From contig JARBJD010000518.1 of NCBI GenBank assembly GCA_033064195.1, positions 1 to 37,907 of the forward strand: 37,907 bases of DNA, read 5' to 3'. The notes under the pieces were generated by a model that was given only the letters and a program-made list of their open reading frames with translations, made no database searches and had not been told where the DNA came from. Source of the stretch: Blattamonas nauphoetae (Eukaryota; Preaxostyla; Oxymonadida). Positions 9,336 through 18,573 of the stretch are shown one piece after another. Both the position numbers and the translations under genes were made by a program. Every line of letters starts with the position of its first letter. Position 1 is the stretch's first letter.

Positions 9336-12300
9336 ATGTCAAGAACCATTCGGGTGACTAAACGAAACATTCAAGTTCTTCAAGAAATTTATCCAAATAC
9401 TGTTTTCGCATTTGATGATGGTCGAACATACAATCCAAATAGCCCAAACAATCAACATCACTACTCATTTTTCCTGGCAATGCTCAGACACAGAGATGTC
9501 GCTTATCCGCATTCAACCGTTAATCTCAATTTCAACACTCTTCAAATATTTCTGAAAGAAGTGAAAAACAGACAACATATGGCATCAGAGGATCACAATG
9601 TCATAATCATGGACATGAAAGCACATCCGAGAATTCACGAAGCTGAATTGAAACGGGAAGTGTTCAAAATCACACGGAAACTGAAATCAATTGAGGAGAA
9701 ATTGGTGGATCATTGGATGAAGAATCTGTTGATCATTCAGAAGAAAAACGAACAAATGGAAAACAGAGAAGTGAAGCAATTTGATGGATTCAATGAATGC
9801 ATCTTACTTGCTGAACCACGAAACAAAACTGCATTTGATTCTTGTTTATTGAAAGCACGAAAGAAGTTCAAAAAGAATGAGGTTGATAAGGTCGAAGATA
9901 ATGGAAAACCATATCAGTTGTATTTTCACAATCATTTGAAAAACGTTGAGGAAATCACAACCTTCATCAAAGCGGTGTTCGACAAAGAGAAGGATCATCC
10001 ATTCAAGATCAGTCTTGACTTTGGAAAGATTGTTGAAAGAAAAGATGGTGATGAGACATTGTACAACGATTTCAGACCAGAACTCGAGAATTCATCAAAG
10101 AGTTTTCCGACGGTGATTAGAAGTGAAGCAGACATCACTGAGTATTCCAAGTATGCAATCAACCTGATCAAAGAATCTCAGGAGAGAACCCTGATGGATA
10201 CGAAGACAATGTTTATTGCATTCCACTCTATTCTTGTTGCTGTTTACAGATTTCCAGTTGCAGGGAAAGCGAATGCTATCCTTTGTGAACACATCAAAAC
10301 GAGAAACATTCGGTATATCGATTCTGAGTTCAACATTTGTTTCTTTCAATCGTTATCGTTCCTCACACTTCCGGAGATTCCTGGAAAGAAAATCTCAATC
10401 AATATGAGAAACACAGAAGCTTACAAACTCTATGCTGAATTTGAAAATCTTACACATCTTCGACCACATCAATTAACGGAGCATTTACGAAATTATCCTG
10501 GAGTTGATATTGCTTGTGATATGGAGAAAGCAATGACACAATTCAACATCACTGTTCACATTTATGAATACGACGAAGACAAGAAACGTTACTTCCTCAG
10601 TCAATCGTACATCAACGAGATTGATGATGCAAGAGTTCTAAACGTTCTGATGATTCCGCTGACAGCAACGCTTGTTCATTTGATGTACATTGTTGATCCC
10701 GAGAAAATCACTGGATACAAACTCTGTCCATATTGTCAATCAAGAGGATTCCAAGTGAAGGATACTAACTTCAAGAGATACTATGAGAAGCATCTCAGAG
10801 AGTGTAAAGAACTGGATGGAAAACATGTGAAGAAGATATCACTTGATAAAACACCAAGACCGTATGTACCACACATCCTCAACAATCGTACTTATGAGTT
10901 TCTGATGGCACACAAGAGACAAGACGAATTCAAACCAACACAATACTACATCACTTACGATTTCGAAACGATGGAAGATCTCATTCTTGACAACTTGTTC
11001 TCTGATGATAACACACAATTGATCTCACACTTGAAGCCTCTCTCTGTTGCATCAGCAATCAAATCAAAATCAGGAGTGAAGTCAATCTATTTTGATCTTC
11101 GAGATGGAAAGGACTTCGTGAAGCAATGGATAAGAGAACTCTTCAAGTATGCTGAGACAGTTCGAGAGAACAACATGTATGAAGACCCAGAGATTCCTTC
11201 ACAAAATGAAGTCAGTGTCATTGGATTCAACAGTTCCAGATTTGACATCAATCTCATTTTCCGTGATCTCGTTGATCAGGATTGGAAAGTGGTGAGCTTT
11301 CTTGGATCGACAACGAAGTACAAACAAGTATTGATCAGACACGAGAAAACACAACAAGTGCTCCGCTTTATTGATATGATGTCTTACACAGGACCAATGA
11401 CATTGGATAATGCAGTCAAAGCCTTTGGAGGAAACACCACTCTTCAGAAATCATTCTTCGCTTACGAATCATTTGATTCATCAGACTACGACACAGTGCT
11501 GAGCAAACAAGAACCATTCTCCAAATATGAATTCTATTCCAGTCTGAACAACAGTGAAATGTCCGACAGTGATTACCAATTGTATCTTGATGATTGGACC
11601 AAGCAAGGATTCAAAAACAGATGGGAATACCTCAAATTCTACAACATAAGAGACGTCGAATGCATGATTGCTCCATTGGACAATCTCATAGATCTGAACT
11701 TCCAATACAAAGTGGACATGCTGCACAATCTCTCACTGTCAGCAAATGCTTCAGCAATCAAGTATGCTTGTGCCTACAAGGACTTTGATATCGACGCTGA
11801 TTATAATGAATTTGACGAATCTGAACCAATCAAAATCACCAAACAATACTGGAAAAACAAAGTTGAAGGATACAGGTATCAAGACCAGAAAGCTCATCGC
11901 AGTACTGACAAAAATGTCAATGAAGCAGACTATGATTGGTTCGTAAATGAATGCGAAAAATGTTGTTATATTTGCAGAAGCAGTTTCTCACAAGTAGTCC
12001 GACCAACGTTGGATAGAATCGACAATTCGAAAGGACATTCAAAAGAGAATGTGAAGATCTGCTGTGACTACTGCAACACCTACAAGTCAGACAAAGATGA
12101 GCATCTCACTAGATTGAGAATTCAACTGAAGAAGTATTGCATCTGGAAATCACTTCCAATGACTCTGACACACGAGCAGACCTATCATAAACTGAGAGCA
12201 GCAGTGACTGGTGGATTATCGAATGTTCAACATCGACAGAATATCAAAGACGTGACTCCAATCAATCACTTCACATATGAAGACGGAAAGGTTATTTCCA

Positions 12301-13688
12301 AAGATACAAAACATAAAATGACTCACGTTTGTGGTGTTGACTTCAATTCACTGTATCCAAGTGCTTTCTCATCAATCAAGAACAAGAATAATCCATACAC
12401 GAATCACAGAATGTATATGCCAGGAAGATGCTTGTACACTCTCACTAATGATTCTCAATGTCGTGAGATCATCGAAGACAAGAATCAGAAGACACTATTC
12501 GTTGCAGAATTGAAAGGACACATCGATGAGAACCACATTAATGATTTCGTTAACTTCCCACCAATCTTCAGGAACATCATTGTCAATACAACAGAAGAAA
12601 ACATTGGAGAGAAGACATATTCGTTGATGAAGAAACATGGATTGAAGACTGATGACAAACAAAGAAAGCTGACCCAACTATTGAGCACACACGATCAGTA
12701 TATGTTCTTTTCGACATACTATCTGTGGTTCCTCATCGACTATTGTCACTTCATTGTCGACGATATCAAGACTGTGATGGTATTCTCGAGACATGCTGGA
12801 TTTGAACCATTTGTGACCTCATTCATGAATGACAGAATTGAAGCAATGAAGGTTGGAAACAAGGGAAAAGAACAATTCTGTAAGACCAACTTGAATGGAA
12901 GTTACGGATATGATGGAATGAACACTGAGAAGTACAACTCAATCACAATCTGCAATGAGAAGAGAACATACTTGAAGCAAATGATGAAAGGATTTGTAGC
13001 GACACGAGAGATCAATGAGGACAACTACATTGTGATTGAAGATCGAGAGAAAGCATCCTGCAAAACATGTCTGCAAGAAGCAGTATTCACACTCGACAAT
13101 GCCAAGTTCTGGTATCTGAATTTCATCTACAATTTCATGTACAAATGCCTAGACATGAACAAGATTCATTTCTGTGAGGGAGACACTGATTCTGCATACT
13201 GGGCGATCTCAGGTGATCCAAATGCTGGAATTCACCAACAATTTGAACACGTCATCGCTGACAAAGAATTCTATGATGCTAACAAATATGAATGGTTTCC
13301 CAATCCTGAAAAGGGTGTCGATGATGAGAAGAAGTTGTTGGGATTAGCAATTGAAAAAGAAGGTGAACAGATGATTTGTCTTGCACCCAAGTGTTACTCT
13401 CTCGATGAGAAATGCAAAATCAAAGGAGTGTCTCTGAAGAAAACAAGCATCACGAGTGACGACTATGTCAAGTGTCTTAATGGAGAGAAGACCGTGACTA
13501 CAACACTGAACTTTCAAACGAGAAGAGTCGTGAGTGAAGAGGACACGAACGGATTTGAAATAGCCAAAATACAACAGCAGAAACTCAGTCTCAGTGGAAT
13601 TCATCTGAAGGCAATTGTACTTGAAAATGAATCATGCCCTCCATTCATTCATGGACTGAAAGCAGTGGATTACAAAATAAGCCCCTAA
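9336..13688 (+). CDS. polB: Protein-primed DNA polymerase B (pPolB), with embedded HNH-like module
   Basis: This 1,450-aa family-B polymerase replicates the element from its TIR ends by protein priming. Visible motifs, in order: a Cys/His zinc-finger-like patch (CPYC, about 464-490); 3'-5' exonuclease motifs DFET (about 542), NSSRFD (about 632) and YNIRDVE (about 769); a TGG motif (about 958) matching the YxGG link; motif A DFNSLYPSAF (about 1002); motif B KTNLNGSYG (about 1183); motif C EGDTDSAYW (about 1281); and PKCY (about 1351). Between exonuclease and palm (about 838-922) sits a zinc/HNH-like module with CYIC, TLDRIDNSKGHSKENV and CDYCN. The N-terminal 450 residues are a family-specific extension whose NICFFQSLSF patch is loosely OTU-like. 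The next gene starts 62 nt downstream. Confidence 0.95.
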   Translation: MSRTIRVTKRNIQVLQEIYPNTVFAFDDGRTYNPNSPNNQHHYSFFLAMLRHRDVAYPHSTVNLNFNTLQIFLKEVKNRQHMASEDHNVIIMDMKAHPRIHEAELKREVFKITRKLKSIEEKLVDHWMKNLLIIQKKNEQMENREVKQFDGFNECILLAEPRNKTAFDSCLLKARKKFKKNEVDKVEDNGKPYQLYFHNHLKNVEEITTFIKAVFDKEKDHPFKISLDFGKIVERKDGDETLYNDFRPELENSSKSFPTVIRSEADITEYSKYAINLIKESQERTLMDTKTMFIAFHSILVAVYRFPVAGKANAILCEHIKTRNIRYIDSEFNICFFQSLSFLTLPEIPGKKISINMRNTEAYKLYAEFENLTHLRPHQLTEHLRNYPGVDIACDMEKAMTQFNITVHIYEYDEDKKRYFLSQSYINEIDDARVLNVLMIPLTATLVHLMYIVDPEKITGYKLCPYCQSRGFQVKDTNFKRYYEKHLRECKELDGKHVKKISLDKTPRPYVPHILNNRTYEFLMAHKRQDEFKPTQYYITYDFETMEDLILDNLFSDDNTQLISHLKPLSVASAIKSKSGVKSIYFDLRDGKDFVKQWIRELFKYAETVRENNMYEDPEIPSQNEVSVIGFNSSRFDINLIFRDLVDQDWKVVSFLGSTTKYKQVLIRHEKTQQVLRFIDMMSYTGPMTLDNAVKAFGGNTTLQKSFFAYESFDSSDYDTVLSKQEPFSKYEFYSSLNNSEMSDSDYQLYLDDWTKQGFKNRWEYLKFYNIRDVECMIAPLDNLIDLNFQYKVDMLHNLSLSANASAIKYACAYKDFDIDADYNEFDESEPIKITKQYWKNKVEGYRYQDQKAHRSTDKNVNEADYDWFVNECEKCCYICRSSFSQVVRPTLDRIDNSKGHSKENVKICCDYCNTYKSDKDEHLTRLRIQLKKYCIWKSLPMTLTHEQTYHKLRAAVTGGLSNVQHRQNIKDVTPINHFTYEDGKVISKDTKHKMTHVCGVDFNSLYPSAFSSIKNKNNPYTNHRMYMPGRCLYTLTNDSQCREIIEDKNQKTLFVAELKGHIDENHINDFVNFPPIFRNIIVNTTEENIGEKTYSLMKKHGLKTDDKQRKLTQLLSTHDQYMFFSTYYLWFLIDYCHFIVDDIKTVMVFSRHAGFEPFVTSFMNDRIEAMKVGNKGKEQFCKTNLNGSYGYDGMNTEKYNSITICNEKRTYLKQMMKGFVATREINEDNYIVIEDREKASCKTCLQEAVFTLDNAKFWYLNFIYNFMYKCLDMNKIHFCEGDTDSAYWAISGDPNAGIHQQFEHVIADKEFYDANKYEWFPNPEKGVDDEKKLLGLAIEKEGEQMICLAPKCYSLDEKCKIKGVSLKKTSITSDDYVKCLNGEKTVTTTLNFQTRRVVSEEDTNGFEIAKIQQQKLSLSGIHLKAIVLENESCPPFIHGLKAVDYKISP

Positions 13689-13717
13689 GGGGCTCAGACA
13701 AAGAACAGCGTTCTTTG
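13681..13717 (+). terminator. Twin hairpins at the end of the polymerase gene
   Basis: A palindrome GCCCCTAAGGGGC (13681-13693) overlaps the polymerase stop codon. CAAAGAAC-AGC-GTTCTTTG (13699-13717) follows, a perfect 8-bp stem with a 3-nt loop. They fill the short gap before the integrase box and may mark the 3' end of the polymerase transcript. The function is inferred. Confidence 0.4.
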
Positions 13718-13734
13718 TTTCAAATAAACACAAA

Positions 13735-13750
13735 CTTTATTTTTGAATAA
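13735..13750 (+). promoter_or_regulatory. T-rich start box before the integrase
   Basis: CTTTATTTTTGAATAA ends at the integrase ATG. The same TTTATTTTTGAATAA variant occurs before the 136-aa gene (22975-22990). Confidence 0.45.
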
Positions 13751-15706
13751 ATGGATGATTCCAAAATCATTGCAATTGTCAAAAACCTTGCTACCCACAC
13801 ACGACACCGTCGAAGCTCAATAAGCAATGTCAGAAATGATCCAACTCAAATTTTACCCGTCTATCATACCAAAGATGGATGGGAAGAGTATGATGCAGAT
13901 GATGACACATATTTTAATGAGTGGTTGACGGGAGATCTATCTCCAAATTTGTCGCTTGCTGATGGAAGGAGAGTTGTACAATTGTTTGTAAACGGATTCA
14001 CAGGAAAACAGATCGACGACATCACCGCAGAACGAGCATATCAAGCTTATCAACAATTTTACTATGAATTTAATCAAATCCATTTTGGACAACCAAATCT
14101 CACCATGAGTTCGAAGCCTCGCAGTGGCGAGACAACACCTACAACGATTCCTAAACAAATGTCAGTCGACACCAGTCTGGATCAACGCCTCGCAGAGGCA
14201 AGTCTCGATTCCACACTTTCATCATCAATCAGACCTGGGAAGAAGAGGCGTTTGAAACAATCACATCATGATTTTCCAGCACGGGAGAGACGGTTCAACG
14301 AAGATTTATTTCTGACAATTTCACAGGTACCTGACATTGTGTCAATGAATCCATCAGAGGTGACACGATCAGAATTAACCACACGACAAGTCCTCGATAA
14401 ATTGGAAATGATGAAAGGAATGTTTGATCATCAGCAAAAAGACAATTCAGAAGATGAACAAATCAAAGCTGAGAACTCAATCATGGACAATCAGCAACGA
14501 ATGGAACAATTCATTGCAAAGCAGATTGTCGATTCGAAGAAGATGAATCGAGACTTGTTTGTTTTATCACACATACCCAGAGCTGTTGATAGTGATGACA
14601 CAGATTTCATTCTTGCTCATCCTAAACAAATCCCGTATGGTGGACGATCATTTCAAGATTGGTACGATGAATATGTTCACCGATGGACTCTAGCAAATCC
14701 AAAGCAAACTATGAACTTACGGGAAAAACAACGAGCAAATATCGCCAATGGATTACCAATGACAGCAAGACCGGTTGAAAAAATATCATATCCTTTTCGA
14801 TCAAAGATGCAGTTCATGTCGAAGTCAATCACCGGTGATCCACACCAGACATCAGACAGAAAGGTTCCTCAGAAGTGTGATCGACCCTATTTCTCACCGA
14901 AGTCAGGATCATGGGAAGTTGATCTTGTTTTCATTCAATCACCAACGTCGAAAACAGTACTTCAGATTTACCTCTTCGCCATTAATATCAACACCAAATA
15001 CTTAATAGTGATTCCAGTTCTGGATAAATCATGGAGTAAAGTCAAGACGGCAATCAACGATCTCATTCATCATCGTGGCGTTCATGTCAACAACATCCGT
15101 GGTGATGGAGAAGCAGCATGGACAAGTGGTGAAGCATCAACGTTTTTCAAGCAACAGAAAGTCAGTACATATTTCACGAGTTCACCCTTCACAAATCACA
15201 ATAGAATTGTCGATCGAGTGATCAGAACCATCAGAGATGGATTCCAAGACAATGCAACACAAATGGCAAATCATACGCTGATGAATCAGATGGTGAACTA
15301 TTACAACGTGACTCCACATCGAGCGTACTGGAACAAGTTCACTCCACAGCAGGCACAAAACAATCGTAAAATCGAAGCACTATATATTTCATCATGTGAA
15401 GAACAATTGAAGAACATCCAAAGACAGCAGACAACGCAGATGCTTTGGAGATACAAACCAGGAAACATATTGTTGATTCACCTTGATTTGAACAAAACTG
15501 CTGCAAAGTTTCAGAAGAAGAGAAGGCAGTTTCAATTTGTGGGACAATTTATCGAATACAAACACGGAAATGTAGTGGCATCATTACTGAATGGACTCAC
15601 TAGTTTATCGAATGTGGTGTACGTTCCTATTCAACACACAAAATATCACGCTGCTTCCATCGACGATTTGTCACCAGAGTTCATTGACGAGTTTAATTTG
15701 GTGTAA
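13751..15706 (+). CDS. int: Retrovirus-like (rve, DDE-type) integrase
   Basis: The 651-aa protein should insert the element and produce the 6-bp duplication. The RNase-H-fold core occupies about 385-530, with acidic residues visible in SWEVDLVF (about 391), IRGDGEAAW (about 451) and the helix NRIVDRVIRTIRD, followed by the typical YYNVTPHRAYWNKFTPQQA segment. A beta-rich tail (about 565-640, KPGNILLIH...VVYVPIQH) resembles the SH3-like DNA-binding end of integrases. The first 340 residues are unusual: no zinc-binding HHCC domain stands out, there is a basic patch GKKRRLKQ (about 163), and a long polar, partly helical region. A T-rich box abuts the ATG, and the 116-aa gene begins 24 nt downstream. 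Confidence 0.9.
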   Translation: MDDSKIIAIVKNLATHTRHRRSSISNVRNDPTQILPVYHTKDGWEEYDADDDTYFNEWLTGDLSPNLSLADGRRVVQLFVNGFTGKQIDDITAERAYQAYQQFYYEFNQIHFGQPNLTMSSKPRSGETTPTTIPKQMSVDTSLDQRLAEASLDSTLSSSIRPGKKRRLKQSHHDFPARERRFNEDLFLTISQVPDIVSMNPSEVTRSELTTRQVLDKLEMMKGMFDHQQKDNSEDEQIKAENSIMDNQQRMEQFIAKQIVDSKKMNRDLFVLSHIPRAVDSDDTDFILAHPKQIPYGGRSFQDWYDEYVHRWTLANPKQTMNLREKQRANIANGLPMTARPVEKISYPFRSKMQFMSKSITGDPHQTSDRKVPQKCDRPYFSPKSGSWEVDLVFIQSPTSKTVLQIYLFAININTKYLIVIPVLDKSWSKVKTAINDLIHHRGVHVNNIRGDGEAAWTSGEASTFFKQQKVSTYFTSSPFTNHNRIVDRVIRTIRDGFQDNATQMANHTLMNQMVNYYNVTPHRAYWNKFTPQQAQNNRKIEALYISSCEEQLKNIQRQQTTQMLWRYKPGNILLIHLDLNKTAAKFQKKRRQFQFVGQFIEYKHGNVVASLLNGLTSLSNVVYVPIQHTKYHAASIDDLSPEFIDEFNLV

Positions 15707-15730
15707 TGCAGAAGTTTTTATTTCAGTGAA

Positions 15731-16081
15731 ATGACATCACTGAAAATATTAGAACCTTTTGATCCTGAACAGAAAGAGTTCACAAACATTCATGATTTTC
15801 AGAGGTATTTGGAAAAGAATAGAAAGGAATTGAATGAATTGACGACTCAAAAACTAAATCGGATGATTCAAATTGATGGATACAAAATCACAAAAATAAG
15901 AGGTGAGATAGCACTGAGGAAAGTCAGCAATGAAAGTATAGGTGAATCCTCGATTGATCAGAGATTATCAGACATCGAAGAATCAATTCGAACGTTGACA
16001 GACAGTCTCAGCATGAGGCTTCGAAGTCTTGACGAGACAATCGGTAATCTCATCCAAGAGCTATCGGACACTACGAATTAA
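15731..16081 (+). CDS. Small coiled-coil protein, unknown (116 aa)
   Basis: I do not recognise this protein. It is largely helical. Residues about 20-60 are charged (FQRYLEKNRKELNELTTQKL), and about 75-115 form a strong heptad pattern (IDQRLSDIEESIRTLTDSL, then MRLRSLDETIGNLIQEL), suggesting an oligomerising coiled coil. It follows the integrase by 24 nt with a variant box (TTTTTATTTCAGTGAA, 15715-15730). Its 3' end overlaps the convergent ATPase gene by 21 nt. No counterpart can be seen in Polinton-2, because that region lies beyond the window. A structural or scaffold role is possible. Confidence 0.6.
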   Translation: MTSLKILEPFDPEQKEFTNIHDFQRYLEKNRKELNELTTQKLNRMIQIDGYKITKIRGEIALRKVSNESIGESSIDQRLSDIEESIRTLTDSLSMRLRSLDETIGNLIQELSDTTN

Positions 16082-16906
16082 ACCATCCTTGTTGAGCTCA
16101 GTCAGAGCAACTCCATCTGTGTTGTATCGAAGAATAATTGCTTCACACTTTTGTTTTCGTTGGTAGACATTCCAGAATTGTCGAATGTCAATTGGTGAGT
16201 TCAACTGAGGATAGACTCGACTGATTCGTTCTTTGTTGAATCCTCCAAAGATCCACATTGAATCAATGTTTGACTTCATGTCTGCTGACAAACTGAAGAG
16301 CTCATGCATCGTCAGAAAGAAAGTGAATTTCGGTTGTCGATTCTCCAATAATAAGTCCATCATTGTCATTCTATTTTTGGATGTTCTACGTTCACCAAGG
16401 ATTCTACGACAGTCATCAAGAAGGATAATCGTTTGGAGATTCTTCACTGAGAAGTCATCAATGTACAGTGAGTCGAGGAGATCCTCCCTGCATTCATCAG
16501 TGATTTTATTCTGCCACTGATTGTCAATGATTTCTTCATATGCAGCTTTTGATTCGGAGAGTTCCAACAGAAACGGAAGTGCTTCATCGTATTTGACTTT
16601 CACATAAGGAACGTTCAGTATTGGTTTGAATTTATCGAAGGTTGGATCAATGTTCTTATCAGTGACGAAAACGAAAAGGTGAAAGAGTTCATTCCTAACC
16701 TGAACATTTTGGAGCTTGGCAACCTCTCGAAGAGCATTGAAGGTTTTTCCACTTCCTCTGTTTCCAACGAGGACATTGACACTATTGCGATTGAAATTCA
16801 GGTCTGGATGTATTTGTGATTGGACTTCATGAGAAACATTCCTATTTGATGCTTCACTCAATTTTGCATTCACATATGCTGTCAATGACGATGTTGATCT
16901 TTTCAT
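16061..16906 (-). CDS. atp: Genome-packaging ATPase (FtsK/HerA, A32-like)
   Basis: The 281-aa P-loop ATPase has Walker A GNRGSGKT at about 48-55 and Walker B IILLDD at about 160-165, followed by RMTMMDLLLENRQ and FFLTMHELFSLS. This is the pattern of the A32-like packaging ATPases of Polintons, virophages and large DNA viruses, which pump the genome into the capsid. It is the only minus-strand gene in the central block. Its start region faces the 320-aa gene across about 60 nt, forming a divergent promoter region, and its end overlaps the coiled-coil gene. No clear T-rich box precedes its ATG. The length is normal for the family. Confidence 0.85.
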   Translation of the reverse strand: MKRSTSSLTAYVNAKLSEASNRNVSHEVQSQIHPDLNFNRNSVNVLVGNRGSGKTFNALREVAKLQNVQVRNELFHLFVFVTDKNIDPTFDKFKPILNVPYVKVKYDEALPFLLELSESKAAYEEIIDNQWQNKITDECREDLLDSLYIDDFSVKNLQTIILLDDCRRILGERRTSKNRMTMMDLLLENRQPKFTFFLTMHELFSLSADMKSNIDSMWIFGGFNKERISRVYPQLNSPIDIRQFWNVYQRKQKCEAIILRYNTDGVALTELNKDGLIRSVR

Positions 16907-16940
16907 TTATGATTTATCTGCATTTAAAATGTAGTTTTCA

Positions 16941-16965
16941 TTTTTTTATTTTGTATGAAAACAAC
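16941..16965 (+). promoter_or_regulatory. T-rich start box before the 320-aa gene
   Basis: TTTTTTTATTTTGTATG lies about 10 nt upstream of the ATG at 16966. It has features of both box classes and fixes the start downstream of a longer open frame that begins at 16816. Confidence 0.45.
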
Positions 16966-17928
16966 ATGACTGAAAAGATAAAGTTCAATCCACCACAAAG
17001 AAAAGCACCGGCGAAGAAACCAAAAATGAGATATGAACAGGCAACCAGAGATGCGATGAAACAAATCTTTGCTGACGATGACATTCGCACCAAATTCAAT
17101 TCTGCACTCAGTAGTGTTCCATCAGCATTGGAATATATTGAACGAACTGGACACAATTGGGAAGTAAAAATGGAAAAATATGGTAATGTTCCTGATGTGA
17201 TGGTCTACGACAAAGAGACAAAAGATCTGATTGCTGCCAATGGTTTCATGCTTGCACCGTATCACAGTCGACCTGTCATCGAAACATATTATTCAATGAA
17301 TCCAACACCAGATTCACGTCGTCAGACACCATATTCACAATTTCGTCAAGATAATGGAAGAAAAATCAAAGCTGTCCATCAGAATTTTCTCAAAACTGGC
17401 ACATATGAAGTACCATCAACATATCACGACATTAGCTACTCAGAAATGCAAGAACAACGATCAAAACAACCTTATGCAATCATGAAGAAAGCCGTTGGTG
17501 AATTCATGAATGAAACGTTGAAGGTATATCGTGCAAGTAAAGAACGTCCCGCAGATACAAGCAACAATATATTGGACAATATGGTTTTCAATTCCATTCA
17601 ATCAAAAGTTGCAGCACAGATGTGGGATCAATGGCTTGAAGACTACGTTGAAAATTTCATCAGTTCAAATCCAGAACATCAGAGATTAAAGACAAGAAAA
17701 GCATTTAAGGAACAGATTCATCCACAGTTTCTCGAATTCATTGAGAGCACAGAAGATTTAAATACTTTCCTTGGTCGACATACAGCTGCCATCTCAACAC
17801 TTGTGAATCAACTGACGCGTGAAGCATATCAAACAAGAACTGAAGACATCAGCAGATTCCAACAGGATTACATGCCTGAATATGCTCAATACGCACATTT
17901 GGTCAAGAACATGGGAGGAAGCGGTTAA
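16966..17928 (+). CDS. Conserved structural-block protein, unknown (320 aa)
   Basis: I recognise no family. I chose ATG 16966 because the T-rich box lies immediately upstream. The open frame itself extends 50 codons further, but those overlap the ATPase gene. The N-terminus is basic and proline-rich (PPQRKAPAKKPKMRYEQ). The rest is mixed alpha/beta with several aromatic-rich helices. I see no cysteine, so it is not the adenovirus-type cysteine protease expected in many Polintons. It opens the run of same-strand genes leading to the capsid candidates. A homologue with the same neighbours is cut by the window edge at 37361-37907. A minor virion component is a reasonable guess. Confidence 0.65.
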   Translation: MTEKIKFNPPQRKAPAKKPKMRYEQATRDAMKQIFADDDIRTKFNSALSSVPSALEYIERTGHNWEVKMEKYGNVPDVMVYDKETKDLIAANGFMLAPYHSRPVIETYYSMNPTPDSRRQTPYSQFRQDNGRKIKAVHQNFLKTGTYEVPSTYHDISYSEMQEQRSKQPYAIMKKAVGEFMNETLKVYRASKERPADTSNNILDNMVFNSIQSKVAAQMWDQWLEDYVENFISSNPEHQRLKTRKAFKEQIHPQFLEFIESTEDLNTFLGRHTAAISTLVNQLTREAYQTRTEDISRFQQDYMPEYAQYAHLVKNMGGSG

Positions 17929-17967
17929 ATAAAAGGCAAACTCAATTTTTTATTTTTATAGAAAGTG

Positions 17968-18537
17968 ATGCAACCAATTCTCAGTTGTCAATTTACAAAA
18001 CACACAAGTTCTTCTTCAGTACCAACATCAATCACCAACAATGTCATCATTGAGGATAGGAGCAAGGCTGGAGTTGACAATCGTTCATCAAATGTGGAGA
18101 TGGACAATGAACGAGACAAATATGATCCACCACCAATGTCTGATGTTTATCCATCAGCACCAATCCAAACACGTTCAATACCGCTTCGTGAGTACACGTC
18201 CAATATTTCAGCATTCAAAGATCAACTACTGCTTGTCTACAAGAATGCATTCGCTTGTGAAAAGAAACTATTGAATAATCTCATTGAACCATCGAAGAAA
18301 CTGATCACAAACCAAAGTGATTTATGTGCACTGATTGCGACACTGACAGGAATCAACGATGTGGTGATCGAATTGGATGATCTGTCAACAAAATGTTCAT
18401 GCATTAATTCTCTCCCAATCTTCAGAACAATTTTCAAGATCCTTGTTGGAGGAAAAGATATGAGCATTGCCTACAACGAAGCTTACAATACTATTCTCAA
18501 TTATGGCATTTCATTAACGAAAGCAATCCCCCGTTAG
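17968..18537 (+). CDS. Conserved protein with PSAP motif, unknown (189 aa)
   Basis: Start ATG 17968 follows the box TTTTTTATTTTTATAGAAAGTG. The N-terminal 60 residues are low-complexity and probably disordered (SSSSVPTSITNN, then acidic and proline-rich). A YPSAPI segment, a perfect P-S/T-A-P late-domain-type motif, lies at about 62-67. The C-terminal 115 residues are compact and helical (ISAFKDQLLLVYKNAFACEK; LITNQSDLCALIATLTGI). The Polinton-2 homologue (36733-37317) differs in the disordered part but keeps the PSAP and the helical part. I recognise no enzyme domain. A virion or assembly protein is plausible from its position. Confidence 0.65.
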   Translation: MQPILSCQFTKHTSSSSVPTSITNNVIIEDRSKAGVDNRSSNVEMDNERDKYDPPPMSDVYPSAPIQTRSIPLREYTSNISAFKDQLLLVYKNAFACEKKLLNNLIEPSKKLITNQSDLCALIATLTGINDVVIELDDLSTKCSCINSLPIFRTIFKILVGGKDMSIAYNEAYNTILNYGISLTKAIPR

Positions 18538-18555
18538 ATTTGTTTGTGATTTGAA

Positions 18556-18573
18556 TTTTTTATTTTTACTAAA
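18556..18573 (+). promoter_or_regulatory. Late-type T-rich start box
   Basis: TTTTTTATTTTTACTAAA ends at ATG 18574. It is a clear member of the TTTTTTATTTTT class, with others at 17946, 18944, 19321 and 21230. Confidence 0.55.

Noticed and set aside
16816-16965. Upstream start for the 320-aa gene (370-aa version)
   Set aside because: The extra codons overlap the ATPase coding sequence and run through the T-rich start box, which elsewhere always lies outside the gene.
16966-17928. Adenain-type protease
   Set aside because: A GHNWEV stretch superficially recalls the protease histidine region, but the protein contains no cysteine and lacks the other landmarks.
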